From NCBI GenBank assembly GCA_016234685.1, contig JACRAT010000018.1, forward strand, positions 1 to 64,000: a DNA stretch of 64,000 nucleotides, written 5' to 3'. The DNA is from Nitrosomonadales bacterium (GTDB lineage: Bacteria; Pseudomonadota; Gammaproteobacteria; Burkholderiales; Gallionellaceae). A model generated the notes under the pieces. The model searched no databases. It was not told the DNA's origin and was given only the letters and a program-made list of their open reading frames with translations. Numbering within the stretch: the first letter of the stretch is position 1; every line of letters starts with the position of its first letter. The translations under genes were made by a program, and so were the position numbers. Shown here piece by piece: positions 31,264 to 39,629 of the stretch.

Positions 31264-31842
31264 GTGATCGGTCGTCTCACCGGCAATCTGCTGGAAAAGA
31301 ATCCCCCGCAAATCTTGCTTGACGTGCAGGGCGTGGGCTACGAGGTGGAAGTGCCGATGAGCACTTTTTACAACCTGCCAGCCTTGGGTGAGCGCGTGAT
31401 GCTGCACACCCAACTCATCGTGCGCGAAGACGCGCATCTGCTATACGGCTTCGGCACGGACGACGAGCGCGTGGCGTTCCGCCAGTTGCTCAAGATCAGC
31501 GGTGTCGGCCCTAAGCTCGCGCTGTCGGTGTTGTCCGGTTTGAGTCTGGTCGATCTGGCCGATGCGGTGGCACGCAAAGAGACTGGGCGCTTGGTCAAGA
31601 TCCCTGGTGTAGGTAAAAAGACCGCCGAACGCCTGATCCTCGAACTGCAAGGCAAGTTCGCTACCGCGCCCGTCGCGGCAGGAAAAGCCAGTCATACCGC
31701 TGCCAGCAGCGACATCACTAATGCGCTGCAAGCACTTGGCTATACAGAGAGAGAAGCCAGCTGGGCGGCGCAGCAACTGGCCGCTGAAGTCAGCGTTTCG
31801 GATGGTATCCGGCAGGCGCTTAAGCTGCTCTCCAAAGCCTAG
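31264..31842 (+). CDS. ruvA: Holliday-junction DNA-binding protein RuvA
   Basis: Tetramer that holds the junction open and loads RuvB. From GTG 31264 ([20 protein letters not shown]), with GAGGA six bases upstream, it has 192 residues. It shows an OB-fold domain I, two helix-hairpin-helix motifs ([15 protein letters not shown] and [16 protein letters not shown]), a flexible linker and domain III ([20 protein letters not shown]), which contacts RuvB. The gene is intact, but its 3' 140 bases are duplicated in decayed form at 32660-32776, and ruvB is displaced 1.85 kb downstream. Confidence 0.95.
   Translation: MIGRLTGNLLEKNPPQILLDVQGVGYEVEVPMSTFYNLPALGERVMLHTQLIVREDAHLLYGFGTDDERVAFRQLLKISGVGPKLALSVLSGLSLVDLADAVARKETGRLVKIPGVGKKTAERLILELQGKFATAPVAAGKASHTAASSDITNALQALGYTEREASWAAQQLAAEVSVSDGIRQALKLLSKA
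31702..31842 (+). repeat. ruvA 3' end, upstream copy of a direct repeat
   Basis: The part encoding RuvA domain III. It matches 32660-32776 in direct orientation; the run CAATGCGCTGCAAGCACTTG type sequence and the following GCTATACAGA are shared almost without change apart from ACTAAT/ACCAAT. The two copies bracket the toxin-antitoxin pair. Confidence 0.85.
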
Positions 31843-31882
31843 CCTCTTGTCATTGCGCTAACTGACGGTTATCATTTGAAGC

Positions 31883-32140
31883 ATGTTTACCGTCCGTTAC
31901 AGCAAACAGTCCGTCAAGGTCTTGCGCAAAATGCCAGCGGGCATCGCAGCCCGGTTGCAGGCGGAATTGTTGGTGATCGCGGACAATCCATTCGGCTATG
32001 TGGGCGACTGGAAGCGGTTGGAGGGGGCAGAATCTTGGCGTTTGCGTGTCGGCGCATGGCGCGCCATCTGTGATGTGCAGAATGGCGAATTGGTGATACT
32101 GGTGTTGAAAGTCGCTCCACGGGGAGATGTCTACAAATGA
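31883..32140 (+). CDS. RelE/ParE-superfamily toxin
   Basis: An 85-residue basic protein with the RelE/ParE fold pattern: N-terminal helix YSKQSVKVLRKMPAGIAARL, then DNPFGYVGDWKRLEG and the strands ESWRLRVGAWRAICDV and LVILVLKVAPRGDVYK. RelE-type members cut mRNA on the ribosome and ParE-type members poison gyrase; the sequence does not decide which. It overlaps the downstream HTH gene by four bases (ATGA), toxin first, as in higBA-type modules. It lies between ruvA and a degraded second ruvA end, so it arrived by insertion. Confidence 0.82.
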   Translation: MFTVRYSKQSVKVLRKMPAGIAARLQAELLVIADNPFGYVGDWKRLEGAESWRLRVGAWRAICDVQNGELVILVLKVAPRGDVYK

Positions 32141-32502
32141 ACGTGCAAACCATAGAGCAGAACGGCGCTTCCTTCGTTGTCGTCCCTTTGGCTGAGTGGG
32201 ACGAGTTGATGGCGCGGCTGGAAGAGCGCGAAGACGGTATGGATGCCAACCGGCAACTGGCCGCGATCCGCGCCGGGGAAGAAACGATGTCCGCCGAAAT
32301 GGTGGCCCGGCTCACCTCCGGCGAATCGCCGCTCAAGGTCTGGCGCGAATATCGCGGCTATACCCTGCGTGTGCTGGCGGCGGAGATCGGCATCAGCTCC
32401 GCCGCCGTTTCCAAGATCGAAACCGGCAAAAGCCATCCCACCGTCGCCACCCTGAGCAAACTCGCCGCCGCGCTGGGCTGCGACATGGAAGACCTTACCT
32501 GA
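32137..32502 (+). CDS. HTH antitoxin (Phd-like N-terminus plus XRE domain)
   Basis: A 121-residue protein. The N-terminal part (FVVVPLAEWDELMARLEERED) resembles the Phd/YefM-type segment that folds over a toxin. The C-terminal part is an XRE HTH (YRGYTLRVLAAEIGISSAAV, then SKIETGKSHPTVATLSKLAAALG), expected to bind the promoter and autoregulate. It overlaps the toxin gene by ATGA and so forms a coupled pair with it. Role as antitoxin is inferred from the partner and layout. Confidence 0.8.
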   Translation: MNVQTIEQNGASFVVVPLAEWDELMARLEEREDGMDANRQLAAIRAGEETMSAEMVARLTSGESPLKVWREYRGYTLRVLAAEIGISSAAVSKIETGKSHPTVATLSKLAAALGCDMEDLT

Positions 32503-32503
32503 C

Positions 32504-32776
32504 ATGCCGTTTCTCGTAAATTCCTCAACCCCGTGGCAACGCGCTGGCGGCTGGCTGCGCTGGGCGATTACGCCCCTCATGCTGGCGGGGGCGCTGGCTT
32601 TGGTGTTGGCCCACGCAGCCCCCGTCGAAACCAGCCATGTGATGCTCAGCACGAAGCCCGCCAGCAGTGACATCACCAATGCGCTGCAAGCACTTGGCTA
32701 TACAGAAAAAGAAACGAGCTGGCCGCTGAGGTCAGCTGGCATTCGGCAGTCATTGAAACTGTTATCTAAGGGGTAG
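32504..32776 (+). pseudogene. chimeric ORF: membrane-like N-terminus joined to a decayed ruvA 3' end
   Basis: A 90-residue frame starting one base after the antitoxin stop. Residues 1-37 are unrecognised and contain one hydrophobic helix (WAITPLMLAGALALVLAHA). Residues from about 53 are RuvA domain [23 protein letters not shown], then SWPLRSAGIRQSLKLLSKG. Against intact RuvA, two gaps of 16 and 8 bases remove eight codons in total, so the frame is lost and then regained and only the stretch PLRSA is out of register. It may be translated by coupling to the antitoxin, but it is best treated as a relic. Confidence 0.6.
32660..32776 (+). repeat. ruvA 3' end, degraded downstream copy of a direct repeat
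   Basis: Direct-repeat partner of 31702-31842, with two compensating deletions and several substitutions, ending in its own TAG. It is probably the original ruvA end, or an incoming one, left over when the toxin-antitoxin DNA was inserted. The degree of divergence suggests the event is old or the incoming copy came from a related strain. Confidence 0.8.
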
Positions 32777-32779
32777 ACG

Positions 32780-33694
32780 GTGGCTAAATTTACATTTTTG
32801 GATTTAGCTGAAACTGTACTGAAGCAAGCAGGAAATCCTTTAACAAGTGACGAAATTTGGGAGTTCGCAAAAAAAAGCTCTCTTCATACGCAGCTGACAA
32901 GCCAAGGACAGACCCCTTGGGCAACTATAGGCGCTAGGTTGTACATGGACTCTAAGGAGTCCAAATCAAAATTTGAAAGAGTTGGGAAAAGGCCGGTTAG
33001 GTTTTGGCTAAAAGGTGTAACCGCTGTTTGCAACACGATGCCAATGGTGCGAGATACCTCACCCTCCAAAATGGGATTCAAAGAGCGGCAACTTCACCCT
33101 TTTCTAACCTATTTTGCCAACACATATTTTCGAGGAGTACTTTGCAAAACCATTTTCCACGAAGGCTCGTCAAAGAAGAGTTTTTCGGAGTGGCTTCATC
33201 CTGACATGGTGGGGTTCTATTTACCAATTAATGATTGGGAATTGGAATCAATTGAGTTAGCAAAAAGAAGTGGCGCTAATATTCTCACGCTCTACTCTTT
33301 TGAGCTTAAGCGAGAGCTAAACTTCTCTAACTTAAGAGAGGCATTTTTTCAGGCCGTATCAAACTCATCATGGGCGAATGAGGGGTATTTGGTTGCCGCA
33401 AACATCAATCGAGATGATGAGTTCCGCTCGGAATTGGAAAGACTGTCTGCCAGTTTTGGAATAGGTGTAATTGCTTTGGAAGTTGACGACCCTGACTCGT
33501 CTGGCGTGATATTTCCAGCTAAACATAAAACCGAACTTGACTGGGATTCCATTAACAAACTATCGGCGATAAACCCAGATTTTAGGAAGTTCTTGGCAGA
33601 CGTTGGCGCGGCATTGCAGACTAGTCGTGTGTATGAAAGGGAGTTCGACGAAGTGTTCAAAGACCCAGAAGAGCTTAAAAAGACATTGGCATGA
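32780..33694 (+). CDS. HARE-HTH domain protein of the HrgA type
   Basis: A 304-residue protein. Residues about 5-75 form a HARE-HTH domain ([20 protein letters not shown], then IWEFAKKSS and [15 protein letters not shown]), a winged-helix module found with chromatin proteins and restriction enzymes. Residues about 105-260 ([20 protein letters not shown] onward, with [11 protein letters not shown] and [15 protein letters not shown]) resemble the C-terminal, possibly nuclease-like, part of HrgA (COG2958). The D and ExK-like residues (Asp in HPDMVG, Glu-Leu-Lys in FELKRE) fit a PD-(D/E)xK pattern, by inference. Starts GTG 32780. It is clearly AT-richer than its neighbours. Its TGA overlaps the ruvB ATG. 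Confidence 0.72.
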   Translation: MAKFTFLDLAETVLKQAGNPLTSDEIWEFAKKSSLHTQLTSQGQTPWATIGARLYMDSKESKSKFERVGKRPVRFWLKGVTAVCNTMPMVRDTSPSKMGFKERQLHPFLTYFANTYFRGVLCKTIFHEGSSKKSFSEWLHPDMVGFYLPINDWELESIELAKRSGANILTLYSFELKRELNFSNLREAFFQAVSNSSWANEGYLVAANINRDDEFRSELERLSASFGIGVIALEVDDPDSSGVIFPAKHKTELDWDSINKLSAINPDFRKFLADVGAALQTSRVYEREFDEVFKDPEELKKTLA

Positions 33695-34746
33695 TCCACA
33701 CCGACGATCTCACTTCCGGTTCTCGCATCATCTCGCCCGCGCCCGTTTCGGCTAAGGAAGAGGCGCTGGAGCGCGCGCTACGTCCCAAGCAGCTTGACGA
33801 GTACGTCGGGCAGGAGAAGGTGCGCGGGCAGCTTTCTTTGTTCATCGAGGCGGCGAAGATGCGGCAGGAGCCGTTGGATCACGTGCTGCTATTTGGCCCG
33901 CCGGGGCTGGGCAAGACCACGCTGGCGCACATCATCGCGCGCGAGATGGGGGTGAATCTGCGCCAGACTTCCGGGCCGGTGCTGGAGCGGGCGGGGGACT
34001 TGGCGGCGTTGCTGACCAATCTGGAGCCGAACGATGTGTTGTTCATCGACGAGATCCATCGTCTGTCGCCAGTGGTGGAGGAGATCCTCTATCCCGCGCT
34101 GGAGGATTACCAGATTGACATCATGATAGGCGAAGGGCCGGCGGCGCGTTCGGTGAAGCTGGATCTGCCGCCGTTCACGCTGGTGGGGGCGACGACTCGC
34201 GCCGGGATGCTGACCAATCCACTACGCGATCGTTTCGGGATCATCGGGCGGTTGGAGTTCTACTCGCCGCAGGAGTTGCAGCGCATCGTGATGCGCTCGT
34301 CCGGGCTGCTGGAGATGAATCTGTCGGACGATGGCGCGCTGGAAGTGGCGCGCCGTTCGCGCGGTACGCCGCGTATCGCGAATCGGTTGCTGCGCCGGGT
34401 GCGCGACTACGCCGATGTGCGCGCCGGTGGTGACGCCAGTCGCGCCGTGGCGGATGCGGCGCTGACCATGCTGGATGTGGATGCGCAAGGATTGGACTTG
34501 ATGGATCGCAAGCTGCTGCTGACGGTGATCGAGAAATTCGCCGGTGGGCCGGTGGGGGTGGATAACCTTGCAGCGGCCATCGGCGAGGAGCGCGATACCA
34601 TCGAGGATGTGCTGGAGCCGTATCTGATCCAGCAGGGTTATCTGCAACGCACGCCGCGCGGACGCATGGCGACGGCCAATGCTTGGCTGCATTTCGGTCT
34701 GCCGCAGCCGCGTCCGGCGGGTAACAAGGAGTTGTGGGATGAGTGA
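33691..34746 (+). CDS. ruvB: Holliday-junction branch-migration ATPase RuvB
   Basis: AAA+ motor that drives branch migration with RuvA. The 351 residues contain Walker [13 protein letters not shown], Walker [11 protein letters not shown], sensor 1 [18 protein letters not shown], the arginine finger region ([17 protein letters not shown]) and the C-terminal winged helix. ATG 33691 overlaps the stop of the hrgA-like gene (ATGA) and has no independent ribosome site, so its synthesis now probably depends on translation of that acquired gene. It overlaps ybgC by eight bases at the 3' end. Confidence 0.96.
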   Translation: MIHTDDLTSGSRIISPAPVSAKEEALERALRPKQLDEYVGQEKVRGQLSLFIEAAKMRQEPLDHVLLFGPPGLGKTTLAHIIAREMGVNLRQTSGPVLERAGDLAALLTNLEPNDVLFIDEIHRLSPVVEEILYPALEDYQIDIMIGEGPAARSVKLDLPPFTLVGATTRAGMLTNPLRDRFGIIGRLEFYSPQELQRIVMRSSGLLEMNLSDDGALEVARRSRGTPRIANRLLRRVRDYADVRAGGDASRAVADAALTMLDVDAQGLDLMDRKLLLTVIEKFAGGPVGVDNLAAAIGEERDTIEDVLEPYLIQQGYLQRTPRGRMATANAWLHFGLPQPRPAGNKELWDE

Positions 34747-35149
34747 AACGGAACTGTATTCCTTTCCTGTTAGAGTGTACTTTCAGGACACCGACGCCGG
34801 GGGCGTGGTGTATCACGCCAACTATGCCAATTTCATGGAGCGCGCCCGCACCGAGTGGCTGCGCGAGGTCTATGGTTACAATCACGCCGGGATGATGCGG
34901 GAGTTGGGCGTGGCCTTCGTGGTGCGTTCGATGAAGCTGGATTATCTGCGGCCCGCCGTGCTGGACGATCTGTTGGCGGTGACGGTGACGCTCAAGGAGG
35001 TCGGCCGCAGCCGGGTGACGATCCATCAGACAGTTTGGCGGGGCGAGGAGCGTTTGGTGGAGGGTGAGCTGCACTTGGTTTGCGTGGCGATGGCGAATTT
35101 CAGACCGGTGACGGTGCCGGACGTGTTGCGTAGTCAATGGAAGGATTGA
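34739..35149 (+). CDS. ybgC: acyl-CoA thioesterase YbgC
   Basis: A hot-dog-fold thioesterase of the tol-pal cluster. The 136 residues from ATG 34739 ([20 protein letters not shown]) contain the family motif [16 protein letters not shown] with the catalytic Asp, and [10 protein letters not shown]. coli YbgC hydrolyses short-chain acyl-CoA and interacts with ACP and phospholipid synthesis. GGATGAG at the overlap with ruvB provides coupling; the longer frame from 34679 lies inside ruvB and is rejected. Confidence 0.92.
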   Translation: MSETELYSFPVRVYFQDTDAGGVVYHANYANFMERARTEWLREVYGYNHAGMMRELGVAFVVRSMKLDYLRPAVLDDLLAVTVTLKEVGRSRVTIHQTVWRGEERLVEGELHLVCVAMANFRPVTVPDVLRSQWKD

Positions 35150-35159
35150 AGGGATAAGC

Positions 35160-35834
35160 ATGGAAGTGACCAAGGATTTGTCGTTCGTTCACCTCATCAC
35201 CAACGCCAGCTTGCTGGTGCAGATCGTGATGGGGATGCTGTTACTGGTTTCGCTGATGTCTTGGTGGTACATCTTCCAGAAGATGTTCGTGGTGCGGCTG
35301 GCGGGCAAGCAGAGTGTGATCTTCGAACAGGCTTTCTGGGCGAATGGCGATCTGACCCAACTCTATCAGAACGCGGTCAGTTCGCGGGAAGCTGCGGGCA
35401 GTATGGAACGCATCTTCGCGGCGGGTTACGCCGAGTTCATCAAGCTGAAAAAGAATGGCAGCAAAGATAGCGGTGCGGTGATGGATGGCGTGCGCCGGGC
35501 GATGAATGCGACCTATCAGCGTGAGATGGATCAGCTCGAATCGCATCTTTCCTTTTTGGCGACGGTCGGTTCGGTCAGCCCGTATGTCGGCCTGTTCGGT
35601 ACGGTGTGGGGGATTATGAACGCTTTCCGTGGGCTGGCGAACGTCGGTCAGGCGACGCTGGCACATGTCGCACCCGGTATCGCTGAAGCGCTGGTGGCGA
35701 CGGCGATGGGCTTGTTTGCGGCGATCCCGGCGGTGGTGGCATATAACCGCTACTCACATGAGGTGGGTCGCTTGTCTTCGCGCTTCGAGAGCTTCATGGA
35801 GGAGTTCTCCAACGTGCTGCAACGCCAGCTATGA
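35160..35834 (+). CDS. tolQ: Tol-Pal system proton-channel subunit TolQ
   Basis: With TolR it uses the proton gradient to energise TolA for outer-membrane constriction at division. The 224-residue protein has three membrane helices (about 17-37, 132-152 and 166-188) and the MotA/ExbB signature SFLATVGSVSPYVGLFGTVWG and AEALVATAMGLFAAIPAV. The gene follows ybgC by ten bases and overlaps tolR (ATGA). Confidence 0.95.
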   Translation: MEVTKDLSFVHLITNASLLVQIVMGMLLLVSLMSWWYIFQKMFVVRLAGKQSVIFEQAFWANGDLTQLYQNAVSSREAAGSMERIFAAGYAEFIKLKKNGSKDSGAVMDGVRRAMNATYQREMDQLESHLSFLATVGSVSPYVGLFGTVWGIMNAFRGLANVGQATLAHVAPGIAEALVATAMGLFAAIPAVVAYNRYSHEVGRLSSRFESFMEEFSNVLQRQL

Positions 35835-36253
35835 GAAGCCGCCGTTCCGCTATGGGGCCGATGAGCCAGATCAACGTCGTGCCTTACATCGACGTGATGC
35901 TGGTGCTGCTGGTCATCTTCATGGTTACTGCGCCGTTGATGAATCCCGGTCAGGTCGATCTGCCCAGCGTGGGCAAGTCGCTTGCGCCGCCGGTCGCGCC
36001 GCTGGAGGTCGTCATCAAGAAGGATTCCGTGCTGGCGCTGCGCGATCACAATGCTGGAGCTTCCGAGCAGCTGGTGTCGCGCGATGAGCTGGTCTCGCTG
36101 ATTCAGCAGAAGCAGGCAGAGAACGCAGATCAGCCGGTGGTGATCTCGGCTGACAAGGATGTGCGCTACGAAGAAGTCATCAATGTGATGGATGTGTTGC
36201 AGCGGCAACAGGTCAAGAAGGTCGGGCTGTTGGTGCAGAGCAAGGGTCAATGA
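35831..36253 (+). CDS. tolR: Tol-Pal system protein TolR
   Basis: A 140-residue ExbD/TolR protein: cytoplasmic N-terminus, one membrane helix (about 17-37, VVPYIDVMLVLLVIFMVTAP) carrying the proton-binding Asp, and a periplasmic domain ending VMDVLQRQQVKKVGLLVQ. It forms the TolQ-TolR stator. The gene overlaps both tolQ and tolA by four bases, ATGA on each side. Confidence 0.95.
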   Translation: MRSRRSAMGPMSQINVVPYIDVMLVLLVIFMVTAPLMNPGQVDLPSVGKSLAPPVAPLEVVIKKDSVLALRDHNAGASEQLVSRDELVSLIQQKQAENADQPVVISADKDVRYEEVINVMDVLQRQQVKKVGLLVQSKGQ

Positions 36254-37014
36254 ACCAGAGTCGCCACGCACCGTATCGGCTGACCGCCGCTGCTCTTGCA
36301 CTGCTGGTGCATGGGGCGTTCTTCGCTTTTTTGTATCTCGGCATAGACTGGCATACCGACCAGCCGCAGGGTATGGTGGTCGATATTTGGGACAATCTGC
36401 CGGTGGCCGATAAGACACCGCCGCCAGCTGCACCGGCGGAACCGCCGCCGCCCCCGCCCCCGCCTTCGGTAGTGGAAAAAGTCGCGCCGCCTAAGCCCGT
36501 GCCGCAGCCGACGAAGGCGGAGATCGAGTTCAAGGACAAAAAGAAGCCAACCAAAGAGCAGCCTGTCAAACAGCCGCCAGTGAAGGAAAAGACGCCTCCG
36601 CCACCGAAGAAAGTGGTCGAGCCACCGAAGGTGACAGCAGAGATGAGGGCTGAGCAGGCTGCCAAAGCGGCGCAAGAGAAGTTGCAGGCCGAGCGGGATC
36701 GGTTGAATGCCGAGCAGGCGGTGGCGGCCGGGCGGGTGCTGGATGAGTACGCCGCCAAGATTCGTTCCAAGATCAAGCACAATGTCGTGATGCCGCCGGA
36801 TGTGGCGGATGAGGCGAAGGCGGAGTTCGATGTGACGCTGTTGCCGGGCGGGATGGTGTTGGGCGCGCGGCTGACCAAGTCCAGCGGCAATGCGGCGTAT
36901 GACAGCGCGGTGGAGCGAGCCATTTTGAAATCGCAGCCACTTCCGTTGGCGCCGGATGTTACGTTGTTCAATCGATTTAGTAATTTACATTTGAAATTCA
37001 GTCCAGTGGAATGA
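36250..37014 (+). CDS. tolA: Tol-Pal envelope-spanning protein TolA
   Basis: It links the TolQR motor to Pal and TolB across the periplasm. The 254 residues show an N-terminal membrane helix (about 12-35), a Pro-rich stretch (PPPAAPAEPPPPPPPPSVVE), a Lys/Glu/Pro region, a helical Ala/Glu/Arg segment (MRAEQAAKAAQEKLQAERDR) and a TonB-like C-terminal domain. The helical domain is far shorter than in E. coli (421 residues), the normal betaproteobacterial condition. Confidence 0.92.
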   Translation: MNQSRHAPYRLTAAALALLVHGAFFAFLYLGIDWHTDQPQGMVVDIWDNLPVADKTPPPAAPAEPPPPPPPPSVVEKVAPPKPVPQPTKAEIEFKDKKKPTKEQPVKQPPVKEKTPPPPKKVVEPPKVTAEMRAEQAAKAAQEKLQAERDRLNAEQAVAAGRVLDEYAAKIRSKIKHNVVMPPDVADEAKAEFDVTLLPGGMVLGARLTKSSGNAAYDSAVERAILKSQPLPLAPDVTLFNRFSNLHLKFSPVE

Positions 37015-37024
37015 GGAAAGAAGT

Positions 37025-38281
37025 ATGTTGCGTTTAATCGGATGGATGGCTCTGTTATGTCTGGCGTTGCCCGTGCAGGCGGCTTTGAATATCGAGATCG
37101 TCGGCGCAGGGGAACGGCAGATACCTATCGTCATTCCGGCTTTTGAGGGCGAGGATAAGCTGAAGCAGGGTCTCACCAGCGTGGTGGCGGCAGATCTGGT
37201 GCGTACCGGTTTATTCAAGCTGGTCGATCCTGCTGGTAAGTCGCCGCATACCCCGCAAGAGGTGAATTACGCGCAATGGGCGGGCGTCGAGGCGCTGGTG
37301 GTGGGGCGGACGCGGCAGCAGGCCAATGGTCGTACCGAGGTCGAGTTCTATCTGGTGGATGGCGTGAAACAGATTCAGTTGCTGGGGCAATTGGTGTCTG
37401 GGCACGAGGAGCAGTTGCGCGGTATCGCGCATCGTATCTCGGATATGGTGTACGAGAAGCTGACGGGCGTACCCGGTGTGTTCAGCACGCGCATCACTTA
37501 CGTCAATCGCGATCAGGGCAAGTTCAGGCTGGTGGTGGCGGACTGCGATGGCTATGGTGAGCAGACGGTTTTTGCCAGCGATGAGCCCATTATGTCGCCG
37601 GCTTGGTCGCCGGATGGCAGCCACCTAGCCTATGTCAGCTTCGAACCGGGTCACGCGGTGGTGTACGTGCAATCCTTGGTGACGGGGCAACGCATGGTGG
37701 TTGCCAAATTCAAGGGGACGAACAGTGCGCCAGCTTGGTCGCCAGATGGGCAGCAGTTGGCGGTGGTCTTGTCGCGGGATGGCAGTTCGCAGATATACCT
37801 TGGGCGTGCAGACGGAAGCGGGTTTCGCCGTCTGTCATTCAGTGACGCGATTGATACCGAGCCCAGCTTCTCGCCAGATGGACAGTCGTTGTTGTTCACC
37901 TCGGATCGGGGCGGTAGCCCGCAGATCTATCGTATGTCGGTGGATGGAGGAGTGGCAGAGCGCTTGACGTTCGATGGTGGCAATAACTTCTCTCCCCGTT
38001 ACAGCCCGGATGGAAAGGGCTTTGTTTTCGCTCATCTCAGCGGTGGCCGTTTCTATATCGCAACGCAGGACTTTGAGAGCAAACAGATGCAGTTTCTGAC
38101 TGAGGGCGGCTGGGAAAAACACCCGAGTTTTGCTCCTAACGGCAAGCTGGTTCTGTTCGCCACCGAGGGGCAAGGTCGTGGTATATTGTCGACTGTTTCC
38201 AGCGATGGCCGGGTTAAGCAGCGCATGTCCGCACAGACTGGCGACATTAGAGAGCCGGTTTGGGGTCCGTTTTTGAAATAG
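37025..38281 (+). CDS. tolB: Tol-Pal system beta-propeller protein TolB
   Basis: A periplasmic protein that binds Pal and cycles with the TolA C-terminus. The 418-residue precursor has a signal peptide (about 1-20, LCLALPVQAA), an alpha/beta domain (INIEIVGAG type start, DLVRTGLFKLVD) and a six-bladed beta-propeller with repeated SPDG turns (SPAWSPDGSHLAYVSF, APAWSPDGQQLAVVLS, EPSFSPDGQSLLFTSD). It starts ten bases after tolA. Confidence 0.96.
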   Translation: MLRLIGWMALLCLALPVQAALNIEIVGAGERQIPIVIPAFEGEDKLKQGLTSVVAADLVRTGLFKLVDPAGKSPHTPQEVNYAQWAGVEALVVGRTRQQANGRTEVEFYLVDGVKQIQLLGQLVSGHEEQLRGIAHRISDMVYEKLTGVPGVFSTRITYVNRDQGKFRLVVADCDGYGEQTVFASDEPIMSPAWSPDGSHLAYVSFEPGHAVVYVQSLVTGQRMVVAKFKGTNSAPAWSPDGQQLAVVLSRDGSSQIYLGRADGSGFRRLSFSDAIDTEPSFSPDGQSLLFTSDRGGSPQIYRMSVDGGVAERLTFDGGNNFSPRYSPDGKGFVFAHLSGGRFYIATQDFESKQMQFLTEGGWEKHPSFAPNGKLVLFATEGQGRGILSTVSSDGRVKQRMSAQTGDIREPVWGPFLK

Positions 38282-38308
38282 TAATTACGATTGAAAGGAA
38301 AATAAGAG

Positions 38309-38845
38309 ATGAAGAAGATCGCTCTGAGTGCTTTGTTGGTGAGCTTGCTGTCAGCCTGTGGCACCGTAAAAAATGGTCCGACTACGACGACCTTTACAGG
38401 ATTGGATTCAGCTAATGCCACGGCGGCGCCTGCGTCGGCAGCGGCGTCGACGCCTTCAAGTGCGGTAAAGCAGGTTGAAGCTGATGCACTGGATGATCCC
38501 AAGGGTGCTCTGGCCAGCCGCAGCGTGTATTACCCGTTCGACGTGGATGTGGTGCAAGCAGCTGACCGTCCTTTGGTCGCCGCTCATGCCAAATACCTGA
38601 GCGAGCATCCTGCTCGCCAAGTCAAGCTGGAAGGCAATGCAGACGAACGCGGCAGCAATGAGTACAACTTGGCGTTGGGTCAACGTCGCGCAGATGGCGT
38701 GAAGAAGTTGCTGGTGGTTGGCGGCGCTAAAGATGGGCAGCTTTCTACAGCGAGCTATGGTGAAGAGAAGCCTAAGGCAGCTGGTCATAATGAAGCCGCC
38801 TGGCAGCAAAATCGTCGCACCGATATCAAATATCAAGGCAAGTAA
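38309..38845 (+). CDS. pal: peptidoglycan-associated lipoprotein Pal
   Basis: An outer-membrane lipoprotein that binds meso-diaminopimelate of peptidoglycan. The 178-residue precursor has lipobox LSAC with Cys17, an Ala/Ser/Thr-rich linker, and an OmpA-like domain: VYYPFDVDVVQ, then LEGNADERGSNEYNLALGQR with the conserved Asp and Arg, ending QNRRTDIKYQGK. AAAGGAAAATAAGAG precedes the ATG. It is placed as expected between tolB and cpoB. Confidence 0.96.
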   Translation: MKKIALSALLVSLLSACGTVKNGPTTTTFTGLDSANATAAPASAAASTPSSAVKQVEADALDDPKGALASRSVYYPFDVDVVQAADRPLVAAHAKYLSEHPARQVKLEGNADERGSNEYNLALGQRRADGVKKLLVVGGAKDGQLSTASYGEEKPKAAGHNEAAWQQNRRTDIKYQGK

Positions 38846-38847
38846 GT

Positions 38848-39621
38848 ATGAAGTTGCGCGCTTGGTTGTTCGCCGGGTTGTGCTGTGTGGCTTTCAATGC
38901 CCAAGCCGGTCTGTTTTCGGATGACGAAGCGCGCAAACGTATTCAAGATGTCGAAACGCGGATTCCGAAGCTGGAAGAAGCGTTAGCTGTACTGGATGAA
39001 GCGGTCAAGCAACAGACTAGGTCTTTGCTTGACTTGCAGACCCAGATCGAGTCCGTGACTCAAGAATTACGCAAGTTGCGGGGGCAGAACGAGGAGTTCG
39101 CTCACAACCTGCAAGATGCCGAAAAGCGCCAAAAAGACTTCTACGTCGATCTCGATACGCGTTTGCGCCATTTCGAGGCCGAGCCGACAGAAACACCTAG
39201 TGCCAACGTTCCTGCCGACAAGAGCGTGGCGGCACAGGATGATCCCGCTGTTGAAAATCGCACCTTGGAAGCAGCGTATGCGCTTTACAAAACCAAGAGC
39301 TATCCTAGCGCGATCAATGCATTCTTGGATTTTCTGAAGAAGTATCCCGAATCGGTGCAAGTGCCTAATGTGCGTCTGTGGCTGGGTAATGCTTATCTTG
39401 CCATCAAAGATTATCCGAGTGCACTCACCAGTCTTCAGGCTTATCTGGAGTTGGCTCCCAATTCAGCGAAAGCGCCCGAGGCGATGCTCAGCGTAGCTAT
39501 CGCAGAGCAGGAGTCCAAGCAGCTTGCCGCCGCCAAGAAAACGCTCAAGAAGCTCATTGCTCAATATCCGGCAAGTGAAGCGGCTGGAAAAGCCAAGGGA
39601 CGCTTGGCTGCGATCAAGTAG
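38848..39621 (+). CDS. cpoB: cell-division coordinator CpoB (YbgF)
   Basis: A periplasmic protein that coordinates Tol activity with PBP1B-driven septal peptidoglycan synthesis. The 257-residue precursor has a signal peptide (about 1-20, FNAQAG), an N-terminal trimerising coiled coil (about 33-105, LEEALAVLDEAVKQQTRSLL) and a C-terminal TPR domain (about 137-257, AAYALYKTKSYPSAINAFLD). It begins two bases after pal. Confidence 0.93.
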   Translation: MKLRAWLFAGLCCVAFNAQAGLFSDDEARKRIQDVETRIPKLEEALAVLDEAVKQQTRSLLDLQTQIESVTQELRKLRGQNEEFAHNLQDAEKRQKDFYVDLDTRLRHFEAEPTETPSANVPADKSVAAQDDPAVENRTLEAAYALYKTKSYPSAINAFLDFLKKYPESVQVPNVRLWLGNAYLAIKDYPSALTSLQAYLELAPNSAKAPEAMLSVAIAEQESKQLAAAKKTLKKLIAQYPASEAAGKAKGRLAAIK

Positions 39622-39629
39622 TTCTCCGC

